A stretch of DNA of 35,549 nt from Actinoplanes palleronii. GTDB lineage: Bacteria > Actinomycetota > Actinomycetes > Mycobacteriales > Micromonosporaceae. Position 1 is the stretch's first letter, and each line of letters opens with the position of its first letter. Below, in pieces: positions 1 through 6,326 of this stretch. The notes under the pieces were generated by a model, which made no database searches, was not told where the DNA came from, and saw only the letters and a list, made by a program, of their open reading frames with translations. Where the stretch lies: the NCBI RefSeq assembly GCF_016862315.1, contig NZ_BOMS01000022.1, forward strand, positions 1-35,549. Direction: 5' to 3'. Both the position numbers and the translations under genes were made by a program.

Positions 1-80
1 CCCCCCCCCGCACTCCGCTGCGGAAGTGAGCAGCAAGCCACATCCCGTTGAAACTCATCGCCTGGCGGGGGCGCGTGCCC

Positions 81-323
81 TCAGCGGCCCGGTCGCGTCA
101 GGTGAACAGCGATGAACATCGTGATCGCCGCGACGAAGCACAGCGTGCCGAGCGCCCACAGAATCGCCTTGTCGCCGACGTGCCACTGGCCGGCGACGGC
201 CAGGATCGTGGCGATGGTGGTGCCGAACCCGCCGCCGGCGACCAGGACGGCCCGGATCAGCGCGACGCGCTGATCATGTGCGCTCTGTTCCGGATCGGGT
301 CGCTTGGACGGGTGATTACGCAT
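81..323 (-). CDS. Small two-helix membrane protein, unknown function
   Basis: This 80-residue protein has a charged N-terminus of about 20 residues rich in Arg, His, Asp and Glu. Two hydrophobic stretches follow (about residues 22-44 and 52-73), joined by a short polar turn, and the tail is Arg-rich (LTRPGR). That is the layout of a small double-spanning inner-membrane protein with both ends in the cytoplasm. The ATG start has a GAGG ribosome-binding site about 8 bases upstream. I recognise no family. The gene points away from the XRE regulator, with about 410 bases between them. The membrane topology is read from the sequence; no function can be assigned. Confidence 0.6.
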   Translation of the reverse strand: MRNHPSKRPDPEQSAHDQRVALIRAVLVAGGGFGTTIATILAVAGQWHVGDKAILWALGTLCFVAAITMFIAVHLTRPGR

Positions 324-398
324 CGCGGCATCCTCGACTGGTCTGGACGGCGCAGCGCCGCCCGCGCGGACTCCGGCAACCGAGTGCCGTCTCGCAGC

Positions 399-436
399 GA
401 GCGCCTGAGCTGCAGTTATACGCAGCCGAGGCGCTC
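399..436. other. Strong intergenic hairpin
   Basis: The arms GAGCGCCTGAGCTGC (399-413) and GCAGCCGAGGCGCTC (422-436) pair at 13 of 15 positions around an 8-base loop. It lies between the small membrane gene and the XRE regulator, which diverge. No T-run follows on either strand, so it is not a typical terminator. It could be a regulatory or RNA structure. I see no gene elsewhere in 324-626. Confidence 0.45.
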
Positions 437-626
437 GCCGCTACGGATGCCAGGTGTCCGCGTTGCCGGGCGCGGACATGGCGTGTCGATGTGCATGGCA
501 CGGATTGCTGCCGCTAGAGTTCCGATTCGTCGGTCGGCTCCTCTCCGGGCGAGCTAGCATGAGATCGACCTCACTGCACCAACCGGGTTCCATCGCCCTG
601 CGTAACTCAATAGTGACTGATCAATT

Positions 627-684
627 TGGCAATTGCCACAGGCGTTTGACGATTGGCATTGCCACAGGCGATTGCCATGTGGCA
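627..684. promoter_or_regulatory. Cluster of three TGGCA/TGCCA palindromes, likely XRE operator
   Basis: TGGCAATTGCCA (627-638) is a perfect palindrome. TGGCATTGCCA (654-664) is a perfect inverted repeat with a one-base centre. TGCCA-TG-TGGCA (673-684) is the inverted form. A 12-base direct repeat, TTGCCACAGGCG, occurs at 633-644 and again at 659-670, a 26-bp period. The sites sit just upstream of the XRE regulator's ribosome-binding site, so autoregulation is the natural inference. Binding is not shown. Confidence 0.55.
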
Positions 685-734
685 CATTGATACATGGCAG
701 TTGGTTTTGGCGTTGCAAGCACGGAGGTACGGTC

Positions 735-1595
735 ATCCCGGTTCACCCTGCTCCGCTAGCCAGCCGGCGCCAGCTCGGGGCGGCTCTGCGACAACATCGC
801 ATTGACGCGAACCTCAGCCTGAAAGACGTGGCGGACCAGCTCCTGTGCTCGCCGTCCAAAGTCAGCCGCATCGAGTCCGCACAACGGAACATTTCGGCTC
901 GTGACGTCCGTGACCTGATCGGCGTCTACCGGATCACCGATCCGGACATCCGGGCGCGCCTGAACAGGCTCGCCGCGGAGAGCCGGGAGACGGCTTGGTG
1001 GGCGCCGTACAACCTGCCCCCTGCTTACGAGAGGTTCATCGGCCTCGAAGGGGCAGCGACGGCAAAATACGAATACCAGTTAGGGGTGGTGCCGGGACTG
1101 CTGCAAACACTTGAGTACTCGGCTTCGATCGTCAGCGCATGGACCGACGATCCGGACGCCGTTCGGGAAGCGGCCGAGGTGCGTCAAAAGCGCCAAGAAT
1201 TCATCGGCCAGGACACCGATCTCGACTTCGTGGTCGACGAGTCAGTCTTTCATCGCTTCATGGGTGATGCGACGACCATGCGAGGCCAGATCCGCAAGCT
1301 CATCGAACTCAGCGAGAGCTCACGGATCACGTTCCAGGTAATACCGTTCTCTGCTGGCGCACATCAGGGACTGGTTAGCGGTTTTGAAATCCTGCGGTTC
1401 GCCGACTCGGCAGCCGCCGATTCGGCAGCGGAAATGTCCGATGTGGTCTTTCTTGAAGGTGTGGTCAATTCGTCCTACCTGGATTCGACCGACGAGGTCG
1501 ACGGCTACCTGAAAGCCTTCAGGGGCCTCCAGAGCAGGGCGCTCGACCGACAGGACACGCTTTCTTTCCTGAAAGCACGCCTGCAGCACCGATGA
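735..1595 (+). CDS. XRE-family helix-turn-helix regulator (DUF5753 type)
   Basis: This is a DNA-binding regulator of the actinobacterial XRE/DUF397 pair type, about 286 residues long. The helix-turn-helix (RRQLGAALRQHR through SPSKVSRIESAQR) covers roughly residues 10-65. The rest is the C-terminal DUF5753 region, with its typical GVVPGLLQTLEYS stretch. The start is uncertain. The reading frame opens with a TTG at 633 inside an operator palindrome, but a strong GGAGGT (723-728) lies 6 bases before an in-frame ATC at 735. No ATG or GTG fits, so either a rare ATC start is used or the start is an upstream TTG (687 or 633). The stop overlaps an ATG of the next reading frame (ATGA), and the DUF397 partner follows directly. 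Such pairs often control development or antibiotic genes in Streptomyces; the target here is unknown. Confidence 0.85.
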   Translation: MPVHPAPLASRRQLGAALRQHRIDANLSLKDVADQLLCSPSKVSRIESAQRNISARDVRDLIGVYRITDPDIRARLNRLAAESRETAWWAPYNLPPAYERFIGLEGAATAKYEYQLGVVPGLLQTLEYSASIVSAWTDDPDAVREAAEVRQKRQEFIGQDTDLDFVVDESVFHRFMGDATTMRGQIRKLIELSESSRITFQVIPFSAGAHQGLVSGFEILRFADSAAADSAAEMSDVVFLEGVVNSSYLDSTDEVDGYLKAFRGLQSRALDRQDTLSFLKARLQHR

Positions 1596-1636
1596 GTGGG
1601 CCGGCAGCCGCTGCCGCCGACCCACTCGGAGTAAAT

Positions 1637-1846
1637 ATGTTCACCGACAGTGATCTGCACGCCGATCTCCCCTGGCGCACTTCCAGCTTCTGTAACAACA
1701 CATCCTGCGTGGAAGTTGCCGTGACCCCCGACTTCGTCGCCGTCAGGGACTCGAAGAATCTGCAACTGCAAGCCCTCACCTACACCACGGAGGAGTGGCG
1801 GCAGTTCATCGCCGGCGCCAAGAGCGGCGAATTCGACGTGGCCTAG
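1637..1846 (+). CDS. DUF397 domain protein, partner of the XRE regulator
   Basis: This 69-residue protein is essentially one DUF397 domain: WRTSSFCNNTSCVEVA, then a VAVRDSK motif, then a WRQFIAGAKSGEFD end. I chose the ATG at 1637 because GGAG lies 6 bases upstream. An in-frame ATG at 1592 overlaps the regulator's stop but would add an unconserved Ala-rich extension. DUF397 proteins are small partners encoded next to XRE/DUF5753 regulators, and in several studied systems they act as antagonists or modulators. The two genes are clearly co-transcribed, and a perfect hairpin terminator follows 16 bases after the stop. Confidence 0.88.
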   Translation: MFTDSDLHADLPWRTSSFCNNTSCVEVAVTPDFVAVRDSKNLQLQALTYTTEEWRQFIAGAKSGEFDVA

Positions 1847-1862
1847 GCCGGTTATTGCCAAG

Positions 1863-1900
1863 AACGGCTCAAGCCGGCACCACGGCCGGCTTGAGCCGTT
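1863..1900 (+). terminator. Intrinsic terminator after XRE-DUF397
   Basis: A perfect 15-bp stem, AACGGCTCAAGCCGG (1863-1877) with CCGGCTTGAGCCGTT (1886-1900), encloses an 8-base loop. It ends the two-gene XRE-DUF397 operon. The downstream T-run is weak, as is common in high-GC actinobacteria. Confidence 0.8.
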
Positions 1901-1950
1901 CGCGTAGGCACCCACGGAGCACACTCACCGTGATGCGGGGGCATGACAAA

Positions 1951-1986
1951 GGGCCGCGGTTCGCACCTTCTGCGAACACACGGCCC
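1951..1986 (-). terminator. Hairpin terminator of the decayed small-gene copy
   Basis: GGGCCG (1951-1956) pairs with CGGCCC (1981-1986), and GTTCGCA (1959-1965) pairs with TGCGAAC (1971-1977) around a 5-base loop. On the minus strand it is followed by TTTGTC. It corresponds in position to the hairpin at 2904-2940 beside the related gene copy. Confidence 0.6.
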
Positions 1987-2084
1987 GTGCAACTGGTGGA
2001 CCATACGTGGCAGAATCCGAACCGCATACCAGCAGCTCAGAGGCCAATTTTCACGCTACCGGCCGTCCGGAACCGCACACCCTG

Positions 2085-2216
2085 ACCGTTTCAGCGACCC
2101 CCCACGAGCCGTAGCACCGCCGCCTTGATCCAATCCATCGGCAACGGCGATCCGGCCATGTTCACCGACGACCACTCGCCGATCATGACGGCGAACGCGG
2201 CGCACCAGCTTGGCGC
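2085..2216 (-). pseudogene. Decayed copy of a small AVTALAxMIxxWW-type gene
   Basis: Reading the minus strand gives a stretch with AAFAVMIGEWSS ending in LRLVGGR and a stop near 2094. It lines up with the C-terminal part of the small gene at 3047-3247 (ALAVMIQQWWSDGHG). The flanks match too: about 20 of 21 bases are identical between 1996-2016 and 2952-2972, and both copies carry a terminator hairpin at the same relative place. I find no convincing start codon or N-terminal half, so I call it a remnant. From about 2217 to 2500 I see no gene. Confidence 0.5.
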
Positions 2217-2512
2217 GTTACGCCAGGCTGGACGAGGACGATGGCGCACTACCCGGGTTCAGCCGGGCTTGACGGCTCGGTCTAGCGCGACGATGCCGTT
2301 GGTGAGGATTCGCCAACTTACCCGTCCGCCCGGCGCTGGCGACAGTGCCGGCAAGCTTGCGCTGATCGGGCCAGTCGCGGAAGGTGCCGTCCTGAAATGG
2401 CAGACGGTGGTCGTCTCCGGCCGCCATCGGGACGTTTCAGCCCCATTCGCGTCCACGTCCGATCACCTCTTTCGAAAGGTCTACGCATGCGCAGAAATCT
2501 GGGAGCTAGATC

Positions 2513-2725
2513 ATGAAAGGCGCCCCCACCACACCCACCCGCTCCACTCGCACGCTACTTGTGCTGGTTGCCATTCTCGTCGGGATCATCGTCGGGCTCG
2601 GAACCGGCATCCTCATGGCGGTTTCCGGCAGCGTTCTCGCCACCGCGGCAATCAGCGGGGGCGTCGCGTTCGGTAGCACGGTGCCGTTGGTCCTGCTGAT
2701 CGAAAGCACGTTGGGCCTCCTGTAG
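2513..2725 (+). CDS. Small two-helix membrane protein, unknown function
   Basis: This 70-residue protein has a short polar N-terminus (MKGAPTTPTRSTR) followed by two long hydrophobic segments, at about residues 14-38 and 42-69. Both are rich in Gly, Val, Leu and Ile, with a helix-packing Gly pattern. GGGAG lies about 8 bases before the ATG. No family is recognised. It sits alone between two copies of a duplicated segment in the accessory region. A holin-like or toxin-like small membrane protein is possible, but nothing in the sequence proves it. Confidence 0.6.
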   Translation: MKGAPTTPTRSTRTLLVLVAILVGIIVGLGTGILMAVSGSVLATAAISGGVAFGSTVPLVLLIESTLGLL

Positions 2726-2880
2726 GCCACGGCCTGCCTCACAGAACAAACAGCTCGGGGTTGGACGCCTAGTGCACCATGGGACCCACACAGGCGCGTC
2801 AAGACCGACTCCCACGCTGGAAGGCGGGCCGGGCGAGACCAGATAGGTGGACACGAACCACCGAGGCCCGGCGCATAACC

Positions 2881-2994
2881 GCAGCTCAAAGCCATCTGAA
2901 TAAATCAGACCGGGAACCCGAAACGGGTATCCGGTCTGATAACGACTACTTGTGGACCATACTTGGCAGAATAAGAACCACGTTCTCCCTGTTC
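2881..2994. repeat. Intergenic repeat, copy B (diverged, hairpin inserted)
   Basis: It starts with GCAGCTCAAAGC, as in the repeats at 4468 and 11767, and ends with CACGTTCTCCCTGTTC, which matches the CACGTTTTCCCTGGTC end of the copy beside tRNA-Val. Between these ends lie a hairpin and a segment (2952-2972) shared with 1996-2016. It is a composite of two related intergenic repeats. No gene is visible in 2726-3046. Confidence 0.45.
2904..2940 (-). terminator. Hairpin terminator of the 66-aa small gene
   Basis: ATCAGACCGG (2904-2913) pairs with CCGGTCTGAT (2931-2940). An inner ACCCG/CGGGT stem surrounds an AAA loop. On the minus strand it is followed by the T-rich TTTATTC, which fits termination of the small minus-strand gene at 3047-3247. 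It may also stop transcription of the plus-strand gene ending at 2725. Confidence 0.7.
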
Positions 2995-3046
2995 AGGGAC
3001 CAATCGTGGCGCTACCGGCCGTACGCCGTCGCACGACCTGATCGAT

Positions 3047-3247
3047 TCAGTGGCCGCCGCCCGCCGTAGCGCCGCCGTGCCGATCTGATCCATCAGCGTC
3101 GGCACTGCGACCGTGGCCGTCCGACCACCACTGCTGGATCATGACCGCCAAGGCCGTGACCGCCTGCTGACGATCCGCCTCCGACAAGGGCGCCGTCCTC
3201 GCGTCCCGCACCACCACGGGCGGTACCCGACGCTTCGCTTCCGACAT
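3047..3247 (-). CDS. Small protein, paralogue of the 70-aa gene at 4519-4731
   Basis: This 66-residue protein begins MSEAKRRVPPVVVRD, has a central QQAVTALAVMIQQWW segment and a Gly/His-rich tail. I chose this ATG because it aligns from residue 1 with the protein encoded at 4519-4731 (RRV, then VRV/VVV, then QQAVTALAxMIxQWW). The same frame stays open upstream to 3535, but that part overlaps a toxin remnant and is not conserved. No clear ribosome-binding site is seen, which lowers confidence. The family is unknown to me; the amphipathic helix ending in two Trp could be an interaction surface. A decayed third copy lies at about 2085-2216. Confidence 0.5.
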   Translation of the reverse strand: MSEAKRRVPPVVVRDARTAPLSEADRQQAVTALAVMIQQWWSDGHGRSADADGSDRHGGATAGGGH

Positions 3248-3431
3248 ACATACAACAACGACGATGCCGCAAACCAGAAACGCTGATGCCCAGGCCCGCC
3301 GACGCCCTCGTGGCCGGACCCGGGATCGCGTGACCCGCAGGTGATCCCCGAGAATCCCGACCCCAGATGAAGACACAGCTCGCCACGCCTGCGAACGCTT
3401 TCGGCTCTTCGACCGCGACCGGGTACGCGGC

Positions 3432-3552
3432 TCAGGCACCCTCGTCGAGAGGCTGCCACGGGTCGTGGATCTCAACGCCGCGGGCGCGAAGTCCGCCACA
3501 TGACGAGTGACGACCGGCACCCTGACTTGGTTCACCGCTCGGATGCCGAGGC
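3432..3552 (-). pseudogene. Frameshifted C-terminal remnant of a second VapC-like toxin
   Basis: The minus strand reads VPVVTRHVADFA in one frame, then, after a one-step frame change near 3490, RGVEIHDPWQPLDEGA and a stop at 3432-3434. The pattern TRHVADF...GVEIHDPW is the usual C-terminus of PIN-domain VapC toxins. Only the last 40 or so codons remain, directly downstream of the intact toxin gene. It is best read as debris of a second toxin-antitoxin locus. The frame change and family resemblance are seen in the sequence; the history is inferred. Confidence 0.55.
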
Positions 3553-3555
3553 AAA

Positions 3556-3975
3556 TTACACATGGACTACGGCGATCCGCTGGTCTTTGGGCCGCGCCGG
3601 CTCCTCCACGAGGCGGGTCAGATCGTCGGGGTCGCTGGTCAGCAAGAGCACGGGGCGAGGAAGCTCCAACGCCGTCGCCGCCACCACCGCATCGATGGCA
3701 TACCTGTGTCCGGACAGCCCGACCGCGCCGAGCAGTTCTCCCGCTCGCCGACCGAGTTCCTGACTCACCGGGAGCACGACGACCCGGGACAGCACGCGAT
3801 GGACCGAAGCGTCCCGAGGCCCGCCCCGGAGCACCTCAGTCAGCGTGATCGCACTGACCACCACTCGGGCGCCACGTTCGCGTGCCGTTATCAAGAAGGC
3901 GCGAACTCGATCGTCTCCCGAAGCAAGCTTGGCCAGACCCTCACTGTCCAGGACAAGTGTTCCGCCGCTGCTCAC
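3556..3975 (-). CDS. vapC: PIN-domain toxin (VapC-type ribonuclease)
   Basis: This 139-residue protein covers a full PIN domain. The acidic metal-binding residues expected of the family are visible: Asp10 (LVLDSEG), Glu47 (TLTEVLR), Asp95 (YAIDAVVAAT) and Asp115 or Asp117 (TSDPDDL). VapC toxins are Mg-dependent ribonucleases that cut tRNA or rRNA and block translation until bound by the antitoxin. I chose the GTG at 3975 because it overlaps the antitoxin stop by GTGA and gives the usual short N-terminus (SSGGTLVLDSE). A GTG at 3990 would add five residues. It is translationally coupled to the upstream antitoxin. The catalytic residues look intact, so the toxin is probably active. Confidence 0.85.
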   Translation of the reverse strand: MSSGGTLVLDSEGLAKLASGDDRVRAFLITARERGARVVVSAITLTEVLRGGPRDASVHRVLSRVVVLPVSQELGRRAGELLGAVGLSGHRYAIDAVVAATALELPRPVLLLTSDPDDLTRLVEEPARPKDQRIAVVHV

Positions 3976-4376
3976 CGAGCGTCGGGCCACAAACGCCTCG
4001 CTTCATCCAGAGCCTCGTCAGAGACCGGTCCGTGCTCCGACTCCAGAAGGGCCGCGAGTTCCCCGAGGAGATCGAGCTCAAGCTGCCTGGCAACCGCTTC
4101 GGTCACATACTGGCTGAAATCGCCCCGCCCTACGCGTTGCTGAACAGCAGCCGTGAGGTCTTCGGGCATGGATACGCTGACCTTGCGTGCCCGGCCCACC
4201 AGCCGAAGCCGGCCAGACTCCGGCGAGTGGGCGCTCAGAAGCCGCATCGCCGCAGCCTGGAGATCGGGCGAAGCCTTGCCGAGGTCATGTGCGACACCCT
4301 GCAACTCCGCCAGCGAAGACTTGTTACCAGCAGGTCCCTCAGGTGAAGGGACCGGCGGCAGAGGTTGTGCGCTCAT
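3972..4376 (-). CDS. vapB: Ribbon-helix-helix antitoxin (VapB-type) with N-terminal extension
   Basis: This 134-residue protein has a ribbon-helix-helix DNA-binding segment at about residues 64-100 (KVSVSMPEDL, then DFSQYVTEAVARQLE). Its acidic C-terminal tail (105-134, ending EALDEARRLWPDAR) is of the kind that wraps the PIN toxin. It neutralises the toxin and represses its own promoter. Most VapB antitoxins are 70-90 residues; here about 60 extra residues precede the DNA-binding part. The ATG at 4376 is supported by a TAGCAT -10 box ending 6 bases upstream (a leaderless arrangement) and by an operator overlapping that box. A shorter start near Met70 is conceivable but would split the DNA-binding fold. 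Confidence 0.82.
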   Translation of the reverse strand: MSAQPLPPVPSPEGPAGNKSSLAELQGVAHDLGKASPDLQAAAMRLLSAHSPESGRLRLVGRARKVSVSMPEDLTAAVQQRVGRGDFSQYVTEAVARQLELDLLGELAALLESEHGPVSDEALDEARRLWPDAR

Positions 4377-4383
4377 AGAACCA

Positions 4384-4400
4384 TGCTACCGCCGGTAGCA
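4384..4400. promoter_or_regulatory. vapBC operator overlapping a leaderless -10 box
   Basis: TGCTACC-GCC-GGTAGCA is a perfect 7-bp inverted repeat with a 3-base centre. On the minus strand its end overlaps the -10 box TAGCAT (4383-4388), which lies 6 bases before the antitoxin ATG. This geometry is what an autoregulated toxin-antitoxin promoter needs. Confidence 0.65.
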
Positions 4401-4467
4401 AGCAGTGGCACATCCTAGTCAAGGATGGCGAGCCTGCCGCGCACCTTGCGCGATTCACCGCATATCC

Positions 4468-4535
4468 GCAGCTCAAAGCACTTCGAGCGGGACGGTTCTT
4501 AAACTGCCAACAATCGATTCACGTTTGCCCAGGTC
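4468..4535. repeat. Intergenic repeat, copy C
   Basis: This 68-bp segment matches 11767-11835. The central 24 bases (4493-4516, including TTCTTAAACTGCCAACAATC) are identical and the flanks are alike. It runs into the stop codon of the small minus-strand gene at 4519. Confidence 0.7.
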
Positions 4536-4731
4536 GGCCGACCAGAGGCGAGTGGGGCAGATCAGCCGGCCGGTCACGATCAGAGGGCTCATCGTCGTGA
4601 TGGTTCCGCCACCATTGCTCGATCATCTGGGCCAGTGCCGTGACGGCCTGCTGATACTCCTCGGGACTCATGGGGACAACCTCAGGCGCCAGCACTCTGA
4701 CGTTCGTCGCTACGCGCCGCCGGTTCACCAT
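4519..4731 (-). CDS. Small protein, QQAVTALAQMIEQWW family
   Basis: This 70-residue protein has an Arg/Val-rich N-terminus (MVNRRRVATNVRV). A central amphipathic helix, EEYQQAVTALAQMIEQWW, follows, then a charged tail (RNHHDDEPSDRDRP). AGGAGG lies 5 bases before the ATG, a strong ribosome-binding site. It is a clear paralogue of the protein at 3047-3247. I do not recognise the family. Its 3' end lies inside the repeat at 4468-4535, and it diverges from the 434-residue gene at 4991. It could be a small regulator or interaction partner; the sequence alone does not tell. Confidence 0.62.
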   Translation of the reverse strand: MVNRRRVATNVRVLAPEVVPMSPEEYQQAVTALAQMIEQWWRNHHDDEPSDRDRPADLPHSPLVGRPGQT

Positions 4732-4954
4732 CTCCGCCTCCTAGCCCTTTGGCCCCCTCCTCGAGGTTGGCCCCGGAAAGAAGCCCTCGGTATCCCTCGG
4801 CCGCATGACTGCGCACTCGGGTGGCGACAACCGCATCCGTCCATGGCGTGAGCCGCGCTGCTGGCCGTGACATCCTTGTTCGCGCTCGCCGGCGGGCTCA
4901 CCCGCAGCATGCTGACCGAGCGGCTCCAGGGTCCGAGGGGGTATGCCCGGGGTC

Positions 4955-4982
4955 GGTGACTGCCCTGTGGCCCGGGTACGAT
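4955..4982 (+). promoter_or_regulatory. Leaderless promoter of the 434-aa gene
   Basis: The -10 box TACGAT (4977-4982) ends 8 bases before the GTG at 4991. A GTGAC -35-like element lies at 4956-4960, giving a 16-base spacer. No ribosome-binding site is present, so the transcript probably starts at or near the start codon. Confidence 0.5.
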
Positions 4983-4990
4983 CCGGGGCC

Positions 4991-6295
4991 GTGCCGGTGT
5001 CTCGTAAGCGTAAGAAGAAGTCGCAGTCCGGTCGGCGCCCCGGGGCGCCGACCCCGAGCAGAATGGCGCAGGCAAACCCGTTACGGGAGGTGTTCGAGTA
5101 CCGTCGTCGGCTCGACGAGCATCGCACCGCACTGGCCGCGGAGTCCGCCGGACCGATGGTCGACGCGTTGATCGCGGCCGCTCCCGGGTGGTCCGACGAC
5201 GATCTCGAGGACGATTTCTGTGCGCGCTTCGGCGCGGCGATGTTCCAGTACGAGGGCGGGCCGCTGGAGGACAGGGTCAATCCGGACGACTTCGTCCGCG
5301 CCGTGCTGTCCGTGCTCGACGAGCGGGTGCACGAGGCCGAGGAGTCCGGCATTGGCCTCGCTGTGGTGCAGCGGCTGCTGGCCGTTGTCGCCGGTGTGCT
5401 GCCGGCGCCGCTGAGCGCGTCTGCGCAGGACCTGTTCGCCGAGCATTTGGACGACGCCGCGGCGGAGCGGGCGATTCGGGGGCGTGCCGTGATCGGCTCG
5501 GCCTTGTGGGCGAGAGACAGCTACGGCAGCCGCTGGGCTGTGGTCGCCCCCTTCGCCTCAGCGGACGGCTCGGGCCGGTGGTACCTGTGGGATGTGGACG
5601 CCTGCGGATACGAGGTGGCCACCGTCTACAGCGGTTTTTATCAGTCAGCCGAGGGCGCGCTTGCCGAATGGCGGCAGGCCGTTGGCCCCTCCGCCGCCGG
5701 CGCCACCCTGACCCCGGCGGACGACACGGAGACGCTCGACGCGCTTCTGGTTGGCGAGGTGGAAGGCATCCGGCCCGGCGGAGAAGACCAGGAGCAGTAC
5801 GCCGAGTTCCTGCGCAGCCGCCGGCTCGGCCGCACCGTCCGGCAAGCGGCCGGCCTGGCCCAGCCCAGCGGCCGTACGTTCGCACGGCTGAGCGCGGACA
5901 CTGCAGCCGAGCAGTTCGCCCGCCGACTGCGACGACTCGGCCACGACAACAGGCCAGCCGGCGAGGCGTCCGGCGAGGGCCCCGCCGGCGCCACCGACCT
6001 CGCTGCGGAAATGGCCGACTCCTGGTCCCCGCGGGAGTACCCCGGCTTGTACCCGGCCTGTTCGCCGCACAAGGTCGCCGCAGTAGTACTGCACCTGCGC
6101 GACTTCTACAAAGACGACTTCGCCGCCGAACTGGTCGCGATACTGCCCGAGTGGATCCGGTTCCTCGCTGAACACACCGGCATGACAGCCGACCTGACCA
6201 AACGCTGCGTCGACTACGCCTCTGGCGAACCCCAGTTCCCGGGCCTGCTCGACGAACACGGACGGCCGAGCCTCATGACCCGAGTAACCGAATGA
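4991..6295 (+). CDS. Uncharacterised protein, first of three domain-linked genes
   Basis: This 434-residue protein starts with a very basic stretch (PVSRKRKKKSQSGRR) that could bind nucleic acid. An Asp/Glu-rich helical region follows (about 45-150), then a WAVVAPF...WYLWDVDACGYEVATVY beta-rich segment (about 170-215). The C-terminal helical domain (about 343-412, SPHKVAAVVLHLRDF then LPEWIRFLAEHTGM) resembles the N-terminal part (about 55-115) of the 509-aa protein encoded convergently next door. I do not know a named family. The GTG at 4991 is preferred over one at 4943 because a TACGAT box precedes it and the SRKRK start looks natural. It ends 31 bases from the convergent gene. Cytoplasmic; no signal or membrane segment. 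Confidence 0.75.
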   Translation: MPVSRKRKKKSQSGRRPGAPTPSRMAQANPLREVFEYRRRLDEHRTALAAESAGPMVDALIAAAPGWSDDDLEDDFCARFGAAMFQYEGGPLEDRVNPDDFVRAVLSVLDERVHEAEESGIGLAVVQRLLAVVAGVLPAPLSASAQDLFAEHLDDAAAERAIRGRAVIGSALWARDSYGSRWAVVAPFASADGSGRWYLWDVDACGYEVATVYSGFYQSAEGALAEWRQAVGPSAAGATLTPADDTETLDALLVGEVEGIRPGGEDQEQYAEFLRSRRLGRTVRQAAGLAQPSGRTFARLSADTAAEQFARRLRRLGHDNRPAGEASGEGPAGATDLAAEMADSWSPREYPGLYPACSPHKVAAVVLHLRDFYKDDFAAELVAILPEWIRFLAEHTGMTADLTKRCVDYASGEPQFPGLLDEHGRPSLMTRVTE

Positions 6296-6326
6296 CAACA
6301 CCAGCGTTATGCCTGCAGTGCCCAGC

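Noticed and set aside
2125..2676. 183-aa plus-strand frame across the duplicated segment
   Set aside because: It has no ribosome-binding site or protein-like pattern and overlaps both the decayed minus-strand gene copy and the small membrane gene.
3248..3535. Long version of the small minus-strand gene (162 aa)
   Set aside because: The upstream part reads through a frameshifted toxin remnant and is not shared with the paralogue at 4519-4731, which aligns from the ATG at 3247.
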